Below, piece after piece: positions 29,208-34,776 of a stretch of 34,776 bases of DNA. The position numbers and the translations under genes were made by a program. Source of the stretch: Flavobacteriaceae bacterium (GTDB taxonomy: Bacteria > Bacteroidota > Bacteroidia > Flavobacteriales > Flavobacteriaceae); the NCBI GenBank assembly GCA_947478365.1, contig CANJWG010000008.1, positions 1 to 34,776 on the forward strand. The letters run 5' to 3'. The notes under the pieces were generated by a model. It saw nothing but the letters and a program-made list of their open reading frames with translations. It was not told the origin of the DNA and did not search any database. Numbering within the stretch: the stretch's first letter is position 1; every line of letters starts with the position of its first letter.

Positions 29208-30248
29208 ATGTACGAGTTAGAAGAAAAATGGTATTTGTATTTCTTGGCTGTCATTCCAGTAATGACGCTACTTTTCCTGTACATTCAATTCTGGAAAAGA
29301 AAGAAACAACGCGAGTTTGGTGATTTGGATTTAATAAAAAAATTAAGTCCCGAAAAATCAGCTTTCAAACCTGCTTTAAAATTAGGAGTAATTTTATTGG
29401 CCTTAACATGTTTAATAATCGGATTGGTTAACCCAAAAATAGGAACCAAATTAGAAACCGTAAAACGCGAAGGAATTGATATCATTTTTGCGATTGACGT
29501 TTCTAAAAGTATGCTTGCTGAAGATGTGGCGCCAAGTCGTTTGGAAAAAAGCAAGCAATTGGTTTCACAGATAATCAATAATTTGGGCAGCGACCGAATT
29601 GGAATCATTGCCTATTCCGGAAGTGCTTTCCCGGTTTTGCCAATTACTACGGATTATAGTGTTGGAAAAATGTTTTTGCAAACTATGAATCCGGGAATGA
29701 TTTCAGCTCAGGGAACATCTATTGATCAAGCGATAAATCTGGCTATTACCTATATTGACAAAAAAGATAAAACTAACAAACTTTTAATCATCATTACCGA
29801 TGGCGAAGATCATTCCGATGCTGCAGTCGATGCTGCAGAAGAGGCTAAAAAATTGGGTTTAAAAATAATGACTGTTGGTGTTGGAACCGAAAAAGGAGAA
29901 ACTATTCCTTTGAAGAAAAACGGTGTGGTAGAAAGTTTTCAACGCGATCAAAATGGAGAAGTCGTCATTACCAAAAGAAATGCCGATGTCTTAAAAACAA
30001 TTGCCAAAAGTGCAGGAGGCGGTTATGTAGACGGAAATTCAACCAAAGAAGTTTTGGATTATGTGAAAAACGCCTTAGATAATATCCAAAAAACGGAATT
30101 TGAAAGCACACAAATGGCCGATTTCAAATCGCAGTTTCAATGGTTTTTAGGATTTGGTTTTTTCTTGTTGCTTTTGGATGTTTTCCTTTTGGAGAAAAGA
30201 ACAAAATGGGTGAAAAAGATGAATTTATTTAATGAGAAAGATAATTAG
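29208..30248 (+). CDS. batB: VWA domain-containing protein BatB
   Basis: 346-aa ORF paralogous to BatA: 'IIFAIDVSKSMLAEDVAPSRLEKSKQL', 'IITDGEDHSD', C-terminal TM. Confidence 0.88.
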   Translation: MYELEEKWYLYFLAVIPVMTLLFLYIQFWKRKKQREFGDLDLIKKLSPEKSAFKPALKLGVILLALTCLIIGLVNPKIGTKLETVKREGIDIIFAIDVSKSMLAEDVAPSRLEKSKQLVSQIINNLGSDRIGIIAYSGSAFPVLPITTDYSVGKMFLQTMNPGMISAQGTSIDQAINLAITYIDKKDKTNKLLIIITDGEDHSDAAVDAAEEAKKLGLKIMTVGVGTEKGETIPLKKNGVVESFQRDQNGEVVITKRNADVLKTIAKSAGGGYVDGNSTKEVLDYVKNALDNIQKTEFESTQMADFKSQFQWFLGFGFFLLLLDVFLLEKRTKWVKKMNLFNEKDN

Positions 30249-30263
30249 ATAATAGACCGATAG

Positions 30264-31031
30264 ATGATAGACAGAAAAAAATATTTACTACTGACTACTA
30301 TACTTTTGATTTCCTTTTTGGCGAAAGCCCAAGAAAAGGAAAAAGATAAGGATTTGCCAAAAGGGAACGATTCTTTTGCCGAAAAAAAATATGATGATGC
30401 CGAAGCGGAATACCGAATTTCGGAATCTAAAAATCCAAAAAAATCGATTGCATCTTATAATTTAGGAAACGCTGTTTACAGACAAAATCAATCGGGAGAA
30501 GCTAAATATCATTATGCAAAAGCATTAAAAAACGCTAAAACCAGAACCGAAAAACACCAAGCTTTCCACAATATCGGCAATACGCTGATGAAAGACAAAG
30601 ATTATGGTGGCGCTGTTGAAGCCTATAAAAACGCATTGCGCAACAATCCGGCGGATGAAGAGACTCGTTACAATTATGCTTTGGCTAAAAAGATGTTAAA
30701 AGAAAATCCCCCGAAAAAAGACGATAAAAAAGACAAGGATAAAAAGGATAAGAACAAAGACAAAAAAGACGATAAAAGCAAGGGCAAAGATAAAAAGGAC
30801 GACAAGAAAGACGGAAAGGACAAAGACCAAGATAAAAAAGATGGCGATAAGAATAAAGATAACAAAGACAATAAAGATCAAGGACAACCTAAACCTCAAC
30901 CTGGCGGAATTTCAAAACAACGTTTAGAGAATTTATTGGACGCTGTAAACAATGAAGAGAAAAAAATTCAGGATAAAGTAAACAAACAAAAAGTACAAGC
31001 CAATCCGAAAAAAGCGGAAAAAGATTGGTAA
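30264..31031 (+). CDS. batC: Tetratricopeptide repeat protein BatC with Lys/Asp-rich C-terminal tract
   Basis: 255-aa ORF; TPRs 'KKSIASYNLGNAVYRQNQSGEAKYHYAKAL', 'AFHNIGNTLMKDKDYGGAVEAYKNALRNNPADEETRYNYALA'; then about 70 residues of KKDDKKDKDKK. Confidence 0.85.
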   Translation: MIDRKKYLLLTTILLISFLAKAQEKEKDKDLPKGNDSFAEKKYDDAEAEYRISESKNPKKSIASYNLGNAVYRQNQSGEAKYHYAKALKNAKTRTEKHQAFHNIGNTLMKDKDYGGAVEAYKNALRNNPADEETRYNYALAKKMLKENPPKKDDKKDKDKKDKNKDKKDDKSKGKDKKDDKKDGKDKDQDKKDGDKNKDNKDNKDQGQPKPQPGGISKQRLENLLDAVNNEEKKIQDKVNKQKVQANPKKAEKDW

Positions 31032-31046
31032 AATCAATTTGAAAGT

Positions 31047-32813
31047 TTGAAAATGAAAAAGATTTTAATTTTATTATTTATTACAAATTCACTTTTTGCT
31101 CAAGTACAATTTGAGGCAAAAGTGAGCAAGAATTCTTTAGGATTAAACGAACGTCTTCGCGTTGATTTTACAATGAATGCTGATGGCGATAATTTTGCGC
31201 CCCCTAATTTTGAATCTTGTGGTTTTAAAGTTGTCGGCGGTCCAAGTCAGTCTGTTAGTCAATCATGGATAAACGGAAAAAGTTCGTTTAATAAATCGTA
31301 TATCTATATTTTATTGCCAACACAAAAGGGCTCACTTACATTAAAACAGGCTTCCGTTGAAATCAATGGTCAGATTTATAAAACCTTGCCCGTTAAAATC
31401 AATGTCACCAATGCGGTTGAAATTCCAAAAGATCCAAATGAAGCGCCAGCAATTAGTGCTGATGACAATTTGTATTTAGTGGCAGATATTTCAAAAGCCA
31501 ATCCGTATCTCAATGAACCAATTACGGTAGTTTACAAATTGTATTTCAGTTACAACATCGGAATCACGAATTGGCGCGAACTAAATAAACCAAAATACAA
31601 TGATTTTTGGAGTCAAAATATAGACATCAAACAATTGGTTGCTCAGGACGGGATGTTTAAAGGTGAACGCTATCGTTATGTAGTGTTACGAAAAACAGTT
31701 TTATATCCACAAAAATCGGGTAAACTCGAAATTGAGCCACTTTCATTGGATATCGACTGCCAGGTGCCAACGAATAGAAGAAATTTTTGGGGGCAAGCTT
31801 TAATGACGGAAGATAGCAAACGCGTTTCGGCAGGAAGCAAAGTCATCAACGTAAAAGCATTGCCTGAAAAAGGAAAACCTGAAGATTTTAGCGGAGCTGT
31901 TGGCCGAATGGATTTCAAAGTAAAACCTTCCAAAACACTATTGAAAAATGGAGAATCTTTGGATTTAGATATTAGCGTAGTTGGAACCGGAAACCTTAAA
32001 TTGTTTACATTGCCAAAACCGGTGATGCCTGCTGCTTTAGAAATGTATGATCCTGTTCACGACGAAAATGTGTCAACTCCGTTAACCGGAATGACAGGAA
32101 GAATTTCGGATAAATACACGATAATTCCACAATATAAAGGCAATTACCAAATCAAACCGATGCGTTTTACGTACTTTGATTTGGGGTCTAATAGTTATAA
32201 AACTATCACTTCACAACCTATAACTATAAATGTATTAGACGGTCCAAGTGTGGCAAGTTCAGAAAAGACAAATCCGAATGATGTGGCCAAAACCAAATTC
32301 GAAGCGGCCAAATCGTTTGCTTATATCAAACAAAAAACATCCTTGCAACCAATGAAAAAAGATGACTTTCTGGGTTCGGGATTATTTTATTCCTTAATAA
32401 TGTTACCATTTTTAGCGATTCCGTTTCTGATTGTCGGAAGAAGGAAAAAAGAAGCAATGGACAATGATGTTGTCGGTAACAAAATCAAAAAATCGAATGC
32501 TTTGGCAAAGAAATATTTGGGCGATGCCAAGAAACAGTTGGGCAACAAAGAAGCATTTTATATTGCACTTGAAAAAGCAATGCACAATTTTCTAAAAGCC
32601 AAACTAAACATTGAAACTTCGGAAATGAGTAAAGAGAAAATAACCGACCTTTTGCTCTCGCGAAAAGTAAATTCGGAAACGGTTTCAGAATTCATTCAAT
32701 TGACTGAAAATTGTGAATTGGCGAGATATGCTTATTCTTCTGAATCGGCAATCCAAAACGATTATGACAAAGCCGTCGTTATTATTTCTGAACTTGAAAA
32801 GCAATTAAAATAA
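31047..32813 (+). CDS. batD: BatD family protein
   Basis: 588-aa ORF with signal peptide, 'FEAKVSKNSLGLNERLRVDFTMNADGDNFAPPNFESCGFKVVGGPSQSVSQSWINGKSSFNKSYIYILLPTQKGSLTLKQASVEINGQIYKT', typical BatD/oxygen tolerance. Confidence 0.92.
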   Translation: MKMKKILILLFITNSLFAQVQFEAKVSKNSLGLNERLRVDFTMNADGDNFAPPNFESCGFKVVGGPSQSVSQSWINGKSSFNKSYIYILLPTQKGSLTLKQASVEINGQIYKTLPVKINVTNAVEIPKDPNEAPAISADDNLYLVADISKANPYLNEPITVVYKLYFSYNIGITNWRELNKPKYNDFWSQNIDIKQLVAQDGMFKGERYRYVVLRKTVLYPQKSGKLEIEPLSLDIDCQVPTNRRNFWGQALMTEDSKRVSAGSKVINVKALPEKGKPEDFSGAVGRMDFKVKPSKTLLKNGESLDLDISVVGTGNLKLFTLPKPVMPAALEMYDPVHDENVSTPLTGMTGRISDKYTIIPQYKGNYQIKPMRFTYFDLGSNSYKTITSQPITINVLDGPSVASSEKTNPNDVAKTKFEAAKSFAYIKQKTSLQPMKKDDFLGSGLFYSLIMLPFLAIPFLIVGRRKKEAMDNDVVGNKIKKSNALAKKYLGDAKKQLGNKEAFYIALEKAMHNFLKAKLNIETSEMSKEKITDLLLSRKVNSETVSEFIQLTENCELARYAYSSESAIQNDYDKAVVIISELEKQLK

Positions 32814-32815
32814 AG

Positions 32816-33290
32816 TCTTAACCACGAAGAACACTAAGAAGACGCGAAGAACACGAAGCTATGATTACAGAAGAGGAAATATCGAAAATAGTTTTTGAAT
32901 GTGCTTTAAGAGTTCACAAAGTTCTTGGCCCGGGTTTGCTTGAAAGTGCTTATGAAGAATGTCTATTTTATGAGCTTAAAAAGACAAATCTGAAAGTCGA
33001 AAAACAGAAACCGCTTCCTTTGATATATGAAGAAGTCAATTTAGAAGTTGGTTACAGAATAGATATAATTATTGAAGATAAATTTATAGTTGAAGTAAAG
33101 TCTGTAGAAGCATTAAATGATGTTCATTTGGCACAATTACTTACCTATCTGAAATTATCGGACTGTAAATTGGGATTATTAATTAATTTTAATGTTAAAC
33201 TTTTAAAAGATGGTGTGCGGAGAATTATCAATGGTGCGCTTTAAAATCTTTGTGCTCATAGTGCCTTCTTTGTGAACTTCGTGGTTAAAT
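32816..33290 (+). mobile_element. Candidate inverted-repeat-bounded element (copy D) carrying a GxxExxY protein gene
   Basis: Left arm ttaaccacgaagaacactaagaag (32818-32841) versus reverse complement of right arm ttaaccacgaagttcacaaagaag (33265-33288): 21/24 match. Arms enclose ORF 32861-33244. Confidence 0.6.
32861..33244 (+). CDS. GxxExxY protein, PD-(D/E)xK nuclease superfamily-like
   Basis: 127-aa ORF with 'RVHKVLGPGLLESAYEECLFYEL' (GLLESAY = GxxExxY) and 'GYRIDIIIEDKFIVEVKSVEAL' (D...ExK). Confidence 0.92.
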   Translation: MITEEEISKIVFECALRVHKVLGPGLLESAYEECLFYELKKTNLKVEKQKPLPLIYEEVNLEVGYRIDIIIEDKFIVEVKSVEALNDVHLAQLLTYLKLSDCKLGLLINFNVKLLKDGVRRIINGAL

Positions 33291-33294
33291 AAAA

Positions 33295-34041
33295 ATGAAA
33301 AAGCTACTCTTACTACTTATTTTCGTTACTCAAGCTTTTTGGGCTCAAACTGCTTTTGACCAAGGAAATAAATTCTACGGAAAAGAAAATTATCAAGCGG
33401 CAGTTTCAAGTTTTGAAAGCGTTGTAAATTCAGGGAAACAATCGGCTGAATTGTATTTTAATTTGGGAAATTGCTATTACAAACTGCACAAAGTAGCGCC
33501 GGCGATTTACAATTATGAAAAAGCTTTATTGCTTAGTCCAAACGATACTGAAATAAAAACCAATTTAGAATTTGCTCGTAAAATGGCCATTGACGACATC
33601 AAAGTCATCCCAAAAGTGGGCTTCAACAAACTAATTCAGGATTTCACTGCAAAATACTATTACGACACTTGGGCATGGATTGCGGTAGCTTTTGCCTTTT
33701 TATTTTTGTTGTTTTTTATGGGTTATTACTTTTCGCATTCAACCGTCTTCAAACGCGTTTTCTTTTTTGGAATGTTTTTTTGGTTATTGGGAATTGGCCT
33801 AAGTAGCGCTTCTGGTTTTTATGAAAAAGGGCGCATGGATAATGAAAGACCTGCTATTCTTTTTGCTGAGACAGCATCCGTAAAAAGCGAACCAAAAATT
33901 TCGGCAACTGATGCTTTTGTTCTACATGAAGGAACTAAAGTTTATATCCTAGAAAGCATTGCCAACTGGAAAAAAGTAGAACTTACCGACGAAACTACCG
34001 GCTGGATTGAAGAGAGCGCAATTATGGAAATTAAGAATTAG
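33295..34041 (+). CDS. batE: TPR and SH3-like domain membrane protein BatE
   Basis: 248-aa ORF; signal peptide, TPR 'AELYFNLGNCYYKLHKVAPAIYNYEKALLLSPND', two TMs, C-terminal SH3-like 'ILESIANWKKVELTDETTGWIEESAI'. Confidence 0.85.
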   Translation: MKKLLLLLIFVTQAFWAQTAFDQGNKFYGKENYQAAVSSFESVVNSGKQSAELYFNLGNCYYKLHKVAPAIYNYEKALLLSPNDTEIKTNLEFARKMAIDDIKVIPKVGFNKLIQDFTAKYYYDTWAWIAVAFAFLFLLFFMGYYFSHSTVFKRVFFFGMFFWLLGIGLSSASGFYEKGRMDNERPAILFAETASVKSEPKISATDAFVLHEGTKVYILESIANWKKVELTDETTGWIEESAIMEIKN

Positions 34042-34043
34042 TG

Positions 34044-34076
34044 TTCAGTCGCAGTCGCAGTGTCAGTTTTCAGTTT
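34044..34076. repeat. GCAGTC-family repeat (copy 2)
   Basis: ttcagtcgcagtcgcagtgtcagttttcagttt, shares cagtcgcagtcgcagt with 23081-23152. Confidence 0.6.
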
Positions 34077-34093
34077 TATTGGCCTTCAATGAC

Positions 34094-34101
34094 TATATTT
34101 G
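34094..34101 (+). promoter_or_regulatory. Candidate Bacteroidota -7 element TATATTTG
   Basis: Exact match to TAnnTTTG in the batE to 34185 intergenic region; no properly spaced -33 TTG found. Confidence 0.35.
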
Positions 34102-34148
34102 CAATCCTAACTTAGAAATTAGAAGTTGAAATCCAGGCAAAAAGTCTT

Positions 34149-34176
34149 TTTTCTTTTCTCTATTTTCTTTTCTCTA
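34149..34176. repeat. 14-bp perfect tandem repeat x2, pyrimidine-rich
   Basis: ttttcttttctcta at 34149-34162 and 34163-34176, ending 8 bp before the ATG at 34185. Confidence 0.9.
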
Positions 34177-34184
34177 TTTCAAAA

Positions 34185-34541
34185 ATGTCAAGAGACGAAC
34201 AATTAAAAAACCGCTGGGACAAAGTCGTTCAAATCCTTTCCAATCAGTTTGCTGAAGGAGACATTCTGGATTTAGACGCTATCATATACTTAATCGGAGT
34301 GCAGGAATTAGGAAAATTCAAGCAACCTTTCAAAAAAGATGAAAAAGTAAATCTTATGCACATCGCCATTTGCCGTTTGCTCGAACCTTATGGTTTCTAC
34401 GAATTTGATTTTGTAGATAAAGACGGTTGGCCGCATTATAGAATCAAAGAAGAATTACCGCCATTAAAAGCCGGAGAACAATCGGTTTTGATGAAAGAAG
34501 CCATTGTGAATTATTTTCTGGAGAAAGAAGTGATTAAATAG
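34185..34541 (+). CDS. Conserved hypothetical protein, no recognised domain
   Basis: 118-aa ORF (MSRDEQLKNRWDKVVQILSNQFAEGDILDLDAIIYLIGVQELG...) with coding-like composition. Confidence 0.75.
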   Translation: MSRDEQLKNRWDKVVQILSNQFAEGDILDLDAIIYLIGVQELGKFKQPFKKDEKVNLMHIAICRLLEPYGFYEFDFVDKDGWPHYRIKEELPPLKAGEQSVLMKEAIVNYFLEKEVIK

Positions 34542-34542
34542 T

Positions 34543-34626
34543 TTCCAGTCGCAGTCACACAAAGCAGTCTAGATTTTCTAACACGAGCAAAGCGAATTGA
34601 CGAAGTAAAACTGAGACTGAGACTGC
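34543..34626. repeat. GCAGTC-family repeat (copy 3, opposite orientation to copy 1)
   Basis: ccagtcgcagtcac...cgagcaaagcgaattgacgaagtaaaactgagactgagactgcc; reverse complement ttttacttcgtcaattcgctttgctcg matches copy 1 ttttacttcgtcagttcgttgcgctcg. Confidence 0.65.
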
Positions 34627-34674
34627 CCTAATTCAACAAAAAAACCTTATTTTTGCACCTTCAACGACAGAACG

Positions 34675-34776
34675 ATGATAGACAAGATTAAAGAATATAT
34701 TGCCGAAGCCGATGCGTTTCAAACCAACAATAAGGAAATTTTAGAACAATTTCGAATCAAATATTTAGGAAGCAAA
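34675..34776 (+). CDS. pheS: Phenylalanine--tRNA ligase alpha subunit, N-terminal 34 codons (truncated by window edge)
   Basis: ATG at 34675; MIDKIKEYIAEADAFQTNNKEILEQFRIKYLGSK, matching the PheS N-terminus (...FRIKYLGSK). Confidence 0.88.
   Translation, partial: MIDKIKEYIAEADAFQTNNKEILEQFRIKYLGSK

Noticed and set aside
30674-30899. Two antisense ORFs (65 and 67 aa) rich in Leu/Ser/Phe over batC
   Set aside because: They are the reverse translation of the Lys/Asp-rich codons of BatC; low complexity, not genes.
1-34776. Prophage, integron, IS element or canonical defence island
   Set aside because: No transposase, integrase, phage structural or restriction/CRISPR genes recognised; gene content is mostly core Flavobacteriia.

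Overview
AT-rich Bacteroidota chromosome segment, most like Flavobacterium judging by gene content and TAnnTTTG-type promoter motifs. From left to right it contains: the 3' end of an unknown gene; hflX (-); a 2208-aa modular T9SS type B cell-surface protein followed by PorP/SprF and OmpA-like genes; a divergent locus of two lipoproteins, a TonB-dependent receptor and a secreted endonuclease/exonuclease/phosphatase-family protein; 3-hydroxyanthranilate dioxygenase and an ALDH7-like dehydrogenase; a minus-strand cluster (AlbA_2-type protein, PPP-like phosphatase, small OMP, PhnA); an aldo/keto reductase split by one in-frame stop; the Bat operon (MoxR, DUF58, BatD-like, BatA, BatB, BatC, BatD, BatE); a conserved hypothetical; and the start of pheS. 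The most unusual signal is in the Bat operon. Four insertions of an 'accac(g/a)aagaacac(g/a)aag ... cttwgtggttaa' inverted-repeat family sit between its genes. One of them (about 32816-33290) encloses an intact GxxExxY / PD-(D/E)xK-like nuclease ORF between its arms, while the other three (about 90-100 bp) have no ORF. This looks like a possible autonomous/non-autonomous (MITE- or REP-like) element family. No rRNA, tRNA or CRISPR array was recognised. Calls come from reading translations and motifs by eye; no database search was run.
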